A DNA stretch of 48,791 nt from a virus: positions 1-48,791 of IMG/VR virus record IMGVR_UViG_3300046507_000366; one strand, written 5' to 3'. The position numbers were made by a program, and so were the translations under genes. The notes under the pieces are model-generated. The model saw only the letters and a program-made list of their open reading frames with translations, did no database searches and was not told where the DNA came from. This document shows positions 22,601-31,326 of this stretch, in pieces; position 1 is the first letter of the stretch; each line of letters opens with the position of its first letter.

Positions 22601-22783
22601 AACGACAACTTCAAGATTGCAACTGAGAAGCTGGATGGTGCAGCAGATAAACTTGGTCAAGCTGCGGATAAAATTGCTAACCAAGCTCCGGGTGGAAGTC
22701 TTAATCCTATGAACTGGTTTAATAATCCTCCTCCATCAACTGCCGGATCTAACAATCAGCGTAACAATGGCGCACCAAAATAA
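19628..22783 (+). CDS. Tail tape measure protein
   Basis: A 1051-residue protein, by position and composition the tape measure. It follows frameshifted chaperones. It has a Gly/Ala-rich hydrophobic region at ~120-200 (GGATGRALGAGISSGMGRY, GALGGIGSLAGRFLLPVAVG) as tape measures have, followed by long helical, Gln/Lys/Asp-rich stretches to the end (TEKLDGAADKLGQAADKI). The N-terminus is Asn/Pro-rich. Tape measures set tail length and eject with DNA. No lysozyme or peptidase motif is visible. Length would suit a tail of moderate size for a large phage. Confidence 0.68.
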   Translation: MIPSSAYNLFGNLYQSQADVYNNSFANPMNPANMNPGFGMDPNLLTPSYTAGYRPQYDGPQPYNQYGRVGFFAGVNNIINPTASEPRYGNPIDNNTQTVEGVSTRPFDSVVWAGQRIAAPAIGFGMAFKYTSGVGAWAGGATGRALGAGISSGMGRYMPSVVGRGLTGALGGIGSLAGRFLLPVAVGQGIMTAGQKGIFNPYINTRREARDLRDNFQGVTFGDAQGNAVTGQGLGYRESTQIAKEITRQGINDFTFSTGEYANIADWTARSGMLDDTKAKQISQRVKDVAEQVKLVMAIAGDPSIKNAIEEIAKLHGAGASVTGPNSQASRAFMSLGLSAAVSGRSVQNIMNTVGAQGQYLYQANGMTPYLGQMAAANIIGSFDTARRNGVLNTSQIARMGGVEGATQASLTAQINGSQTLLNKMAMYNQYINGRGGSTGSGPGMSVTNVTSQFGSDFSRNPMKAFGGMHLYSRVMAGKQLDERGSLALEDQITSILDSMATQKGPDGKYSAEDMAGVMSGVMGMSDDEIQAYIAQRTAESDTGTYRQGIKARNAQTQKQLRQYVSQNYLYGGKIGGAVHSILKGGRNLTSLSGEAAGWMADGSAVFGEGVQRGADWIQFGASFGNNYTPADMDKVIDTISPTGPVVNKNTPQTTNINLINDGHDFFSSRTLTDLGRVGSRLYNGDTLMGSDSTKMTQRINDMAKGGNKNAQAFINATDRKSRSRALATLLKENKADLADVSGRLTEVGSSASVGNYDSFLDDVDSFGVHKETVANDQGRVTGLMGDITKALGAEKIPESHRKNFLDSVNAIGQISDLANKIAGGANQQEIRDMLDSGNYDQVKGLVGGRSDQDAVTYITTSYKRAVEQGLGQIGSLAYNGSFNVDDFKKNPNRIQDKDQRAQFIAAMKSGDQSAMENIVSKQLGYAAGGKLKTEGLKGATDQDLRDVVGFQQHLDLEGQENAKAYEKIASGRYDFATTQNILNNLDSKKNNDNFKIATEKLDGAADKLGQAADKIANQAPGGSLNPMNWFNNPPPSTAGSNNQRNNGAPK

Positions 22784-22800
22784 AGGGGTAAAATACGATC

Positions 22801-23028
22801 ATGCCAATCATCACTAAATCTACAAGCTCATATATTTCGCCACGGTTCATGATTATGTCTCCGTATGAGATTTACTTAAATCAAGTAAAGGGCGCTATTG
22901 ATAATATTCGCTACACAGCTCAAGGGTTATCATACGTACCTCCTCAGCTTGGCGGACTAGATGGTCAGTTAGAAACATTGACTCAGGCGGTCGTATTGCA
23001 AGTTACAGACTTTAAGGTTACAGAATAA
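22801..23028 (+). CDS. Small unknown tail-region protein (75 residues)
   Basis: No family recognised. Mixed sequence (PRFMIMSPYEIYLNQVKGAIDN, LSYVPPQLGGLDGQLETL). It lies between tape measure and a hub-like gene, and its stop overlaps the next start by one base. It resembles in size and position the 75-residue product at 28.6 kb, which likewise precedes a one-base overlap; sequence similarity is slight. Probably a small baseplate or tail component. Confidence 0.55.
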   Translation: MPIITKSTSSYISPRFMIMSPYEIYLNQVKGAIDNIRYTAQGLSYVPPQLGGLDGQLETLTQAVVLQVTDFKVTE

Positions 23029-24506
23029 TGGCTACTCAATTAACGTTTGGCGATTCAGTTATTTCAAGTTCTAACAGTGTTCAGAACAGTAACGGAACCG
23101 TAACCCAAACAGAACGGTTATTTACCCTTCGCCCTCGTGGCACTAACACTGCTAACGTAGGTGGTGGAGATAGAGGTAGCCGTGCTTATATTCGCCTGTT
23201 AACTACAGATGGCTCTGCATCACTGAACCGTCAAACTGGTCATAACGAAGGACTAGGAGGCTCATCACTATCCGCTAGCGGTGGCCCTCTTGATAATGCT
23301 ATTAATGGTAATAACAGTTATGGTGGCTACGCTAATTTCTTCGTAACCGATATCCGTTGTAGCCTTGATGAAAAACTTCAAATCACTGAAACTTTCGGTG
23401 ATGGTGAAGTGGTCTATTATTTTGGCCGTCAACCTGTAATGATGAATATATCTGGCTACATCTTTGATAGCCAAGATAACGGTTGGTTTACAGAATTCTT
23501 AAGCATGTATGGTCAAGTGCTTCGAGGCACAGAACTAGCTCGTAACTACGAGTTAGTTAAGCTCGTCTTGCCAAACATGTATGTAATTGGATCTTTCACT
23601 CACGTTGACTGGGGTCAAAACTCACAGCGTGATACTGACGTTCAGTTCTCATTCCAATTCTTGGTTAAACAGCTTGTACCTATTGCTATTCGTGTACCTG
23701 GCGTTCCTACGTCAGCAGACAGTGGCTTAATCAACTTCGATGCTATTCCTAACTTCGTTAGTCAGGCAGGCATTAACACGGTTAAGAATAGCATGTCTTC
23801 ACTACAAAGCTTGATTCAAGATCCTACTTCAACTTCAGGCCAGATCGCAGCTGGTATTACTGGCATTGGTTCAGGTCTTAGCGCAGGTATCTCTGATATA
23901 AACAATAGCTTCGGGGTTGGTAATAATACTTTTGGTTTTACGACGGATGGCTCAGGTTCAAGCTCTACAGTAGGCTCAGCTCTAAGCAGCGCTGGAGATA
24001 CGGTTTCTGGCATTTTCTCAAGTGTAAGTGCAAACCTTACTGGCCTACGTGCAAGCCTGTTCTCACCTATTTATGGTGTGCTTTCGTCTCTGACTAAACT
24101 TGTTAAGAATGCAATGGGGTCTATCAACTCAATCTTCAATGCTCTTACAAGTCCTGTCCGTGATATAATCCGTGCTGTTTCGGATATCAGCAATCAAGCA
24201 GTAGGCATTGTTAATCTTGTTAATCATACGATTCAAGGTCTAACAGGCCAGGTTACATCTATTGATAACCAAGTACGTATTGCACTGGGTAATCTTAAAA
24301 ATGCAGCAGGGGTAATTTCCAGCGCACCAAAGACTATCTCTCAGTCAATCGGAGAATTGGTCAACTCAGGTAGATTACCTATTACAACCGGGTATCTACA
24401 GAATAGGCCTATGGCAAGCTTGTCATCTTCAGGATCTAGTCCGTCGAAACTGGCATTGCTAAATTCAGGTAAGAAATACACAGCACAAGCAGGCGCATCC
24501 CTATGA
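23028..24506 (+). CDS. Tail hub or baseplate protein
   Basis: A 492-residue protein. Residues ~100-220 (FFVTDIRCSLDEKLQITETFGDGEVVYYFGRQPVMMNISGYIFDS, then FVTHVDWGQNSQ-like strands) form a beta-rich domain typical of hub proteins near the tape measure. The C-terminal half is Ser/Gly/Ala-rich with a helical stretch (INNSFGVGNNTFGF to NHTIQGLTGQVTSIDNQVRIALGNLKNAAG), suited to a fibrous or coiled part. It overlaps genes on both sides by 1-4 bases. Assigned by context and style; no specific family named. Confidence 0.5.
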   Translation: MATQLTFGDSVISSSNSVQNSNGTVTQTERLFTLRPRGTNTANVGGGDRGSRAYIRLLTTDGSASLNRQTGHNEGLGGSSLSASGGPLDNAINGNNSYGGYANFFVTDIRCSLDEKLQITETFGDGEVVYYFGRQPVMMNISGYIFDSQDNGWFTEFLSMYGQVLRGTELARNYELVKLVLPNMYVIGSFTHVDWGQNSQRDTDVQFSFQFLVKQLVPIAIRVPGVPTSADSGLINFDAIPNFVSQAGINTVKNSMSSLQSLIQDPTSTSGQIAAGITGIGSGLSAGISDINNSFGVGNNTFGFTTDGSGSSSTVGSALSSAGDTVSGIFSSVSANLTGLRASLFSPIYGVLSSLTKLVKNAMGSINSIFNALTSPVRDIIRAVSDISNQAVGIVNLVNHTIQGLTGQVTSIDNQVRIALGNLKNAAGVISSAPKTISQSIGELVNSGRLPITTGYLQNRPMASLSSSGSSPSKLALLNSGKKYTAQAGASL

Positions 24507-25354
24507 GAAGCTATTCAAGCCTTTTAGTTTTTGAAGACATATACGACTTCGTCCCTAATCAGAATAAGGACGTGACTAGTCTCGCCAGTATGATATTCAC
24601 ACCCAATGTTCCAATCGTAACTACTGACTGCAATACGACGTTGGGTGAAATTCAAACTGTTAATTATGAACTAGAAGGTGCTGTGGAATTAGCTACTGGT
24701 CAAATCATTAGCCGTGATCGTATCGATCAGTTACTATTTACTGGAACATACACCGTAGCAACTCGTACGCTTTCAACGTGCATTGCTAAAGCAGGTGTAT
24801 GCCAAGCGTGTTACCATGCTACCAATCAGCTACTGCCAATACCTGCAGTGGGAACTCGGGTAACTATTCAACCTGAATACTTTTCATCTACTGATGTTAT
24901 TAAGGCCGCTGCTGGTGAAAACCAGTGGGCATTAACCGTTGCTGATAATACGTATCAGTTTACGTATATTTATGTGGATGGGGTAATTCAGAATTCAAAC
25001 ACGTACTCAATTGCTAATTCGATTCTGACATTTAATACGCCTCTGGCTCAAGACAATAACGTAGTAGTTCACTATTCAAGTTACAACAGGGCTCCGTACC
25101 TAGTTTTCTTAGCAAAGTCATATTCCGGCTCTATTCTTGGAATGAAGCCACTTCCTTCTCAACTGTTGCCAATCAGATCACTTCTGTTGGGTAGCTTAAT
25201 TCCTCAGAATAAGCTAGAATTAGTTGTAGAGTATACAAAGGAAGTAGATTTGATCCCACAAGATTACAGGGATTATCTAGATACGATTAACGATACGTTA
25301 GAAAAAACGCTGTACGTTATAGCTATCAATTGTATCTATGCTAACGTGACCTAA
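24503..25354 (+). CDS. Unknown virion protein (tail/baseplate region)
   Basis: A 283-residue beta-rich protein with no family recognised. A CIAKAGVCQACYHATNQ segment (C84, C91, C94 region) could hold a metal. A repeated-strand part (YIYVDGVIQNSNTYSIANSILTFNTPLAQDNNVVVHYSSYN) resembles phage receptor-binding or decoration strands. Overlaps the hub gene by four bases and is followed two bases later by the large hub gene, so it is made with the baseplate set. Confidence 0.55.
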   Translation: MRSYSSLLVFEDIYDFVPNQNKDVTSLASMIFTPNVPIVTTDCNTTLGEIQTVNYELEGAVELATGQIISRDRIDQLLFTGTYTVATRTLSTCIAKAGVCQACYHATNQLLPIPAVGTRVTIQPEYFSSTDVIKAAAGENQWALTVADNTYQFTYIYVDGVIQNSNTYSIANSILTFNTPLAQDNNVVVHYSSYNRAPYLVFLAKSYSGSILGMKPLPSQLLPIRSLLLGSLIPQNKLELVVEYTKEVDLIPQDYRDYLDTINDTLEKTLYVIAINCIYANVT

Positions 25355-25356
25355 CA

Positions 25357-28300
25357 ATGTCTTTATTCGACGCAATTAAAAACGTAACAATCAACACAGT
25401 GATGTCCCAGAACAAGGGACTTTCAAAGATTACGAGTACGACCTTCTCACAGGCTGGAACGTCGATTAATAGTATTCGTAATCAAACACTGTCATCAGTA
25501 AATACCTCTCTTGGAAGCACAGACTACAGCAGCCAGCTGTATTCTCCTGTAACCCAGATGAGTAACTTCGCCTTGTCTCAATCCACAGGTCCTGCTCAAC
25601 AAAACGCTATCGCAACAGCTACGAACACTGCGTATGCTGCTGTAGATTCAAGTTTTAACTCTGCCTTCCCTTCAGCTACTAGCGTAACCCTTTTCGACAT
25701 TCAAAGTGCTGCAACACAGTCTATCTCGAATGGTGTAAGCAATTTTGGAAATTCGCTATCAGCTATTGATGGTAACTTTGTAGCCCCTGCCCTGAGTTTG
25801 GGAAATGCCGCGCTTGTGCAAGCAGGTAACACTGCTGATGCTCTAGTCACGTCTGTATACAACACAGCTACGAACACAGTTAACTCCGCAGTTTCTTCAG
25901 TGAACAGTACAGTTGCAAGCATTGTTGCTGCTAAGAGCGCAATCGGTAATGCTGCAAACTCAGCTATCGGCCTTGTTTCTGGCGCTACTGATGCTCAGTC
26001 TGCTGCCGCAAGTGTATTTGCCAATGCAGGTATTTCAGCAGAGAATGAAGGTCAAGTAGACGGCAATGTAAACAATACCGACTTAATCTATCAAGATATC
26101 AAGTTATACATCGAGGGTGTTCAAGTTCCCTTCGAGGCTATTTCTATTTCTCAAGGCATTGGTTCACTCCCTACTGCAAGTATTCAGATTCCACCGCAGC
26201 CAGGTCTGCTTGATATAGCTCGCTATTATCAACCGAAAGTACATATCTTCTATAGTGATAAGAACTATGGTGGAGACCGTCTCTTATTTTGGGGACATAT
26301 CTTGGTTGGTAACTATTCAAAGTCACGTATGAATAGTAGCTCAAGCATTACGTTTCATTGTGAACATAAAAATGCCCTGCTTACCACTGTGACTTTAGAG
26401 TTCTCTGGATACGCTTCAAACGCTACTACGATCCTGAACGATCCTAATCCGGAACAGGCTACAGCCAAGGTTAACAATCTAAACTCAACCCTCGCAATTA
26501 TTAGGGCTTTGCAGGGGATTACAGGCGTTCAGAGCGATTCCAAAGACTTACTGGACCCGAGTAACACAAACGTGTCTCAGGCCGACGTATCGAAGCTTAG
26601 CAAGCGTTTCCAGAACTTTGAAAACAGACTGAAGGGTATGCCGTCTGCTATCATGAACTTCTGGAATCAACTGAAGAAGGAATGCTATACCGATGTGACG
26701 CTTAATACGATTATGGCTGACATGTACATTCCTCTCGTTGAGGATGGCCTGGGCTTCTTCGACCGTCTTGCTGGACACACAGTAATCGAAAGTATTATCG
26801 ATTCTAGCAAACAGGACTATTGTCCAGGTGGAGTCACGCCATCAGCTACGGCTAAGCCAGTAATGGTTCCGCCTGCGTACAGGCTTAACAGCATTTCAGC
26901 AATTAAGTCTTCACTCGCAGTTAGTACTATTGGCAACATGCTTGGTTTCTCAGGTGAGATGACTACGTTCCTGCAAATGTTCTCTGATTTCTATTCAGCA
27001 GTAGAATATGAGATTCTGACATTGGCAAGCCCCGCTGAAGTTCCGCTTGATCCTAATGCTGACGTAGGTAATCTGGACATTCCGTCAACGTACGCTACGA
27101 TTGATAAAATGGCTATTGAGACAATCATTAAGCCACAAATACCGTTTTACTATAGCCCTATTTGTAACGTGCTGTTTCCCAAGATGTACGGAACAATCAA
27201 CGTTACTCAAGATGAGTCGCAGATTCCTAGCCGACTCACGGCATTCTCAGATATCATTCCTGGGAGTCAAGGCCAAGTTGGTAGCCAGTACCGTGCTCCG
27301 AATTCTATTCGTGAAGCGATTGCTTATGGTGCTGCAATGGCAAATGCTGCTAAGGGTACAAATTTCCAAGTAAACCTACAGGGAACTACTGGTCAATCAT
27401 TTAATGTGCCTGGTAAATATGAAGTAGGTCGTGGCGTTAGACATAAGCGTATTACCCTGCCTAACTGGCTTGCTCAATTACTCAAGGGTAAGATTCAAGA
27501 CCTTGGTTCACCGAACAATGAAGCATGGCCAGATAAGACTGATCCAGACTACAAAGCGTTGTGTGATTTGCATGCAGCGTGGATTGATCGTTATGGTTTC
27601 GACGTTACAGTCTTTGATGATGGCACGTCAGAAGATACTCGTAACACAGATAAGGATTCGCTAGACCCATATTCACAGAAATCTGATATCCATCCTTTTC
27701 AACGCTTACTCTTTGCTACGGCAGATTATGAGTATACGAAAGCTGTGGTTGCTTCCCGTATGGGCAACGTTGATGCTATTTTCAATCCATATATTGTTCC
27801 AGGCTACCCGATGGAGATTCTGGATGATTCACCGAATGCGCCAAGCTTCCATGCAATGTGCTCATCAGTGACTCACTCATTTACTTCACGTGGCATTTCG
27901 ACAAGCATTGGCTTCGTTGCAGCATGTACGTATACTGAGATGGTTAACTACTTCATGCAGCCACTACATCCTTGGCTTCAAACTGCGCTTAACATTGTTA
28001 ATACTGAGCCAGGTCAGTCAGGCAAGTCTTCAACAGATGGTGATGGATACGGCAATCCGCCAGATGATTTGACAGTGAATAGTACAATTCTATTCAACGA
28101 AGCAGCTAAGGCTACAGCCGATGCATTCTATAAGAGTGTGCTTGGTGTTAACGCAGTAGCTATTGATGATCTATACGATTTTGACATGGGTCGGGTTATT
28201 CCAGTCAAGAGAGTTTCCGGATTACTTGTTGAGAGCACTGAAACGTCTAGGCCTACTGCCAATGGTGGTGAGGGAAATGACTTCTTGACAGCTGTGGGGA

Positions 28301-28572
28301 ATCTACGTCTTGTAATGAGACCTATTGAGGGCAAGAAGAGTATTCAAACGAAGTTTGGCATTACATTTATCGATTTGACTACGGCTAACTACAACCCAAC
28401 GTCAATTAGCTATCAGAACCCTGCACTTGATTCTGCAACACTGCTTGAACCTGGTGCTAGCTTGTTCTTGGATTATCAGGAAGTTGCTGACTTCATTAAC
28501 AATTCTCAGGCTACGGCCAAGACTCCAGATAACACAACTAGTTCTTCTGAAGTTGGCGGTCACGTAGCTTAA
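25357..28572 (+). CDS. Large baseplate hub protein (gp27/gpD-like domain)
   Basis: A 1071-residue protein. Residues 1-225 are Ala/Ser/Asn-rich helices with periodic NTATNTVNSAVSSVNSTVAS, likely a coiled region. At ~240-350, IKLYIEGVQVPFEAISISQGIGSLPTASIQIPP and LLFWGHILVGNYSKSRMNSSSSITF match the first hub domain of gp27/gpD-type proteins, which bind DNA-ejection spike trimers. The rest is long and mixed, with no recognised enzyme motif. It likely connects the tail tube to the spike encoded at 0.6 kb. Fold assignment by strand pattern. Confidence 0.55.
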   Translation: MSLFDAIKNVTINTVMSQNKGLSKITSTTFSQAGTSINSIRNQTLSSVNTSLGSTDYSSQLYSPVTQMSNFALSQSTGPAQQNAIATATNTAYAAVDSSFNSAFPSATSVTLFDIQSAATQSISNGVSNFGNSLSAIDGNFVAPALSLGNAALVQAGNTADALVTSVYNTATNTVNSAVSSVNSTVASIVAAKSAIGNAANSAIGLVSGATDAQSAAASVFANAGISAENEGQVDGNVNNTDLIYQDIKLYIEGVQVPFEAISISQGIGSLPTASIQIPPQPGLLDIARYYQPKVHIFYSDKNYGGDRLLFWGHILVGNYSKSRMNSSSSITFHCEHKNALLTTVTLEFSGYASNATTILNDPNPEQATAKVNNLNSTLAIIRALQGITGVQSDSKDLLDPSNTNVSQADVSKLSKRFQNFENRLKGMPSAIMNFWNQLKKECYTDVTLNTIMADMYIPLVEDGLGFFDRLAGHTVIESIIDSSKQDYCPGGVTPSATAKPVMVPPAYRLNSISAIKSSLAVSTIGNMLGFSGEMTTFLQMFSDFYSAVEYEILTLASPAEVPLDPNADVGNLDIPSTYATIDKMAIETIIKPQIPFYYSPICNVLFPKMYGTINVTQDESQIPSRLTAFSDIIPGSQGQVGSQYRAPNSIREAIAYGAAMANAAKGTNFQVNLQGTTGQSFNVPGKYEVGRGVRHKRITLPNWLAQLLKGKIQDLGSPNNEAWPDKTDPDYKALCDLHAAWIDRYGFDVTVFDDGTSEDTRNTDKDSLDPYSQKSDIHPFQRLLFATADYEYTKAVVASRMGNVDAIFNPYIVPGYPMEILDDSPNAPSFHAMCSSVTHSFTSRGISTSIGFVAACTYTEMVNYFMQPLHPWLQTALNIVNTEPGQSGKSSTDGDGYGNPPDDLTVNSTILFNEAAKATADAFYKSVLGVNAVAIDDLYDFDMGRVIPVKRVSGLLVESTETSRPTANGGEGNDFLTAVGNLRLVMRPIEGKKSIQTKFGITFIDLTTANYNPTSISYQNPALDSATLLEPGASLFLDYQEVADFINNSQATAKTPDNTTSSSEVGGHVA

Positions 28573-28588
28573 GGAGTAAAATAACACT

Positions 28589-28816
28589 ATGACAATTGCA
28601 TCAACTATTACAGATGGATTCGCAGCCCTTGGAGAAGTTAAAGGCGGGCTGCCTAGAAGCGTTAATATCCCGACAAACATTTACCAATCTGGGATGTTGT
28701 CGGATACATCCTGGGCAGACGATTGTTTCGTGATGCAGAAATTTTCCGCTAGACTACAAGCCTATATGATTGGGTATGTAAATAGCGTATACAGCAACTA
28801 CAGCGTTTACTTATAA
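28589..28816 (+). CDS. Small unknown baseplate-region protein (75 residues)
   Basis: No family recognised. Sequence TITDGFAALGEVKGGLPRSVNIP, then KFSARLQAYMIGYVNSVYSNYSVYL. It has a good AAGGAG site upstream. Its stop overlaps the sigma factor start by one base, so its translation is coupled to the sigma gene. Confidence 0.55.
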   Translation: MTIASTITDGFAALGEVKGGLPRSVNIPTNIYQSGMLSDTSWADDCFVMQKFSARLQAYMIGYVNSVYSNYSVYL

Positions 28817-29532
28817 TGACAGAAGAAACAGCAAAGCCAGAGTTTATCGATTATCGATCAAAAGACCGAGAACTGTTTGACCAATGGAAACAGACTGGTA
28901 GTAAGCATGATCTTGGCAAGCTTGTAAATCAGCTCAGTGGCGTTATCTTCCAAGAAGTTAATCGTCAATCAGGTAGTCTTCCTAGCGCTGCTTTGAGTGC
29001 AGAAGCTAAAAAATGGGCTATCAATGGTATTAAGACCTACGATCCTTCAAAGGGTACGCAGTTATCGACTCACGTAACGAACTATCTCCAGCGTGTTCGA
29101 AGACTAAATTACAAATATCAAAATGCTGTTCGTCTTCCGGAAAATATGCAGCTATTGTACCGTCAATGGAACGCTAGCAATCAAGAATTGGCAGATCAGC
29201 TCAATCGTGATCCAACCGAAGAAGAACTAGCTAAGTCTCTTGGCTGGTCCAAAGCTCAAGTTGTAAAATACAAGAATTCTCTATACTCTGACTTGAGTGA
29301 ATCAGCATCGGATAAACCAGCTGAGTTTACGCAATACAACGAGAATGCCGAGCTTATGGAGTATCTCCTAAGTCAGCTAACTCCTGATGAAAAATTTATT
29401 CTTGATAATGTAAAAGAAATGCCAGCACCACAAATCGCAGCAAAGCTAGGTGTGAACATTAATCGCTACAATTACATTAAGAAACAGTTGATTAATAAAA
29501 TCGATAAAACTAAGAAAGAAATCGGACTATAA
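28816..29532 (+). CDS. Phage RNA polymerase sigma factor (sigma70-like)
   Basis: A 238-residue protein. IKTYDPSKGTQLSTHVTNYLQRVRRLNYKYQNAVRLPENMQ (~73-113) resembles sigma region 2. LNRDPTEEELAKSLGWSKAQVVKYK (~129-152) is a region 3 helix-turn-helix. LTPDEKFILDNV...PAPQIAAKLGVNINRYNYIKKQLINKI (~193-234) is region 4, which reads -35 DNA. Region 1.1 is absent, as in minimal phage sigma factors. It would redirect host RNA polymerase to phage promoters, possibly late ones. It lies within the baseplate operon, overlapping both neighbours by one base. Confidence 0.82.
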   Translation: MTEETAKPEFIDYRSKDRELFDQWKQTGSKHDLGKLVNQLSGVIFQEVNRQSGSLPSAALSAEAKKWAINGIKTYDPSKGTQLSTHVTNYLQRVRRLNYKYQNAVRLPENMQLLYRQWNASNQELADQLNRDPTEEELAKSLGWSKAQVVKYKNSLYSDLSESASDKPAEFTQYNENAELMEYLLSQLTPDEKFILDNVKEMPAPQIAAKLGVNINRYNYIKKQLINKIDKTKKEIGL

Positions 29533-29924
29533 TGGCAATCGACGCTAATTCGGCAGTAGGCCAAGCTCAAACGATTTATAACAGTTTGGCTAAATACTTC
29601 TCTGACATGACGGCATACCTTGCCAATGGAGGCGCTTGTCCGGATTTCAACGATTACGTTACAACCATCGATTTTTCTGAGCTTCACCGAGTAACAGCGA
29701 TGGCTCAATCAGGCAGTTCCAATTACCCAAACGGAGCTGCTATTGAGAGTATTCATCACATCACTTCAGTGTTACGTGAATTTGCTATGAGAACAAAGAA
29801 CAAAGGCGATTACTACGGTGATGGTCAAGGCGAAGCAACTGATGAATCGAATTACTATTCGACTCTTAAAACTTCGACTGTTAGCACGCTGAGTGGTATC
29901 GTAACACCTGGAGGTACAATGTAA
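29532..29924 (+). CDS. Unknown small baseplate-region protein (130 residues)
   Basis: No family recognised. The sequence starts MAIDANSAVGQAQTIYNSLAKYF and is mostly helical to residue ~90, then Gly/Tyr/Ser-rich (NKGDYYGDGQGEATDESNYY). It overlaps the sigma factor and the gp25-like gene by one base each. It is probably a baseplate component by position. Confidence 0.55.
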   Translation: MAIDANSAVGQAQTIYNSLAKYFSDMTAYLANGGACPDFNDYVTTIDFSELHRVTAMAQSGSSNYPNGAAIESIHHITSVLREFAMRTKNKGDYYGDGQGEATDESNYYSTLKTSTVSTLSGIVTPGGTM

Positions 29925-30457
29925 TGGCTGGCTTAAACTTTAACTTCAACCAACGTATTGGTACAACTTCCAATCTACCGCAGGGCGGGACTTATGATCT
30001 ACTGTTCATTTCGTTCCCAGGGGGCTTCCCGCAGAGTCAGTTAATTTTTGAAATTGCGGATACACCACGCAAGGTAACTGGTCTACAGAAAGTAGCTCAA
30101 ATGTTTCTTAAGATCTTATTTACTCGTAAGGGTAGCAACGTTATTATCCCAGCTCAAGGCACATTCTTCTCTGACTTTGTTGTCAATGCTAATCGTGTTG
30201 AAGATACTGACACTACTCTGATTGCTGATCTAACTGAGCAGATTACCGATGCACAGAGTCAGTGTCAGTACATTATGAATACTACTGACTCAGACGTGGC
30301 TAGCCAATTAAAGACTGTGCAGTTGCTTGGTATCGATGTGACTAAAGAATCTATTGTTATCTATTTAAGGATACTTACCGTGGCCGGAGCTATGGCTTCA
30401 ATAGCGGTCCCGTTCCCCCAACTCGATTTACCGCTGTCTGATCAGATGTCTAAATAG
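29924..30457 (+). CDS. gp25-like baseplate wedge protein
   Basis: A 177-residue protein. TGLQKVAQMFLKILFTRKGSNVIIPAQGTFFSDFVVN resembles the gp25/lysozyme-like wedge fold (helix plus LLT..GS....P.GT), seen directly upstream of the J-like wedge gene in many contractile tails. The C-terminal part contains IADLTEQITDAQSQCQYIM and repeated strands. Order gp25-like then J-like is interrupted here by the antisense GIY-YIG gene, whose stop overlaps this stop region by eight bases. Moderately confident family call. Confidence 0.55.
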   Translation: MAGLNFNFNQRIGTTSNLPQGGTYDLLFISFPGGFPQSQLIFEIADTPRKVTGLQKVAQMFLKILFTRKGSNVIIPAQGTFFSDFVVNANRVEDTDTTLIADLTEQITDAQSQCQYIMNTTDSDVASQLKTVQLLGIDVTKESIVIYLRILTVAGAMASIAVPFPQLDLPLSDQMSK

Positions 30458-31289
30458 CAGGGTTATTAGAAAGCAGGGCTTCACGCTCTGCTTTTTTCTT
30501 GGATAAGTACTTATCATTAGCTATTTTTCTTTTTGCTAATCGGGTCTCTTCCTTATTTCTTTCTTTCTCCGATAGGTGAGCCAATCTAGAAGCTCGCTTA
30601 TCCGATATTGTTTTGTCAAACTTAGCCCTGTAATCCTCATTTTGCCATTGAGAAATGCTTTTATTACTTAGAGCTTTCTTACCTTTCTCATAATTTAAAT
30701 ATTCGTCTCTTTTAGTAAACATGTAGTTTTTATACTCTTCATTTTCCCATTGAGAAGACGCTAATTTAGAAATGTGATTTCGATGCTCTGTGTTTTTCCA
30801 CATAGTAGTTGCTATCTTTGATTTACGTTCTCTAGATTCTTCAGAGGTAGCAATTGTTCTCAAGTTCTGAATAGTGGACTCCTCATGTTTAAACCCTAGA
30901 CTAGAATTAGCAATTGGACACATGTTGTAAGAAAATTCTCCAAAAAACGTGTCAAGTAGTGTTTGTTCTTTTTGGTTCAAATGTTCAATCTCACATACTT
31001 CAAGAATATAAAATCTAAAATTGATTTCGCCATATAAGTCCCAGGCCGATTGTAGGTGTTTATTTTTACTAGTTCCTGCTTTCAATCTATAAAAGTGGTT
31101 TTCATATCTGTTCCTAAGATCTACCGCTTGTCCGACGTAAATCTTTGAATTATATGTATTCAATATGGCGTACACACCAGATACTTTAAAATCTCCTAGA
31201 GGGATACCTCTGGTAGGTTGACAGACAAATACACAGTTATCGAGTATTTGGTTCAAGCTGCAAATGTATTGTTTATTTAAAATAGACAC
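30450..31289 (-). CDS. GIY-YIG homing endonuclease
   Basis: A 279-residue protein. SGVYAILNTYNSKIYVGQAVDLRNRYENH (37-65) is a clear GIY-YIG core with the catalytic R59/R61 region, and LLDTFFGEFSYNMCP supplies the second part. The rest is basic helical repeats (EESRERKSKIATTMW, QWENEEYKNYMF) that resemble NUMOD-type DNA-binding modules. It is on the opposite strand to its flanking structural genes and sits exactly between two genes that normally adjoin. GTG start. It is a mobile insertion. Confidence 0.85.
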   Translation of the reverse strand: MSILNKQYICSLNQILDNCVFVCQPTRGIPLGDFKVSGVYAILNTYNSKIYVGQAVDLRNRYENHFYRLKAGTSKNKHLQSAWDLYGEINFRFYILEVCEIEHLNQKEQTLLDTFFGEFSYNMCPIANSSLGFKHEESTIQNLRTIATSEESRERKSKIATTMWKNTEHRNHISKLASSQWENEEYKNYMFTKRDEYLNYEKGKKALSNKSISQWQNEDYRAKFDKTISDKRASRLAHLSEKERNKEETRLAKRKIANDKYLSKKKAEREALLSNNPAI

Positions 31290-31326
31290 TTTATAATCTC
31301 AAATATAACGGATAGGTAATTATAGC

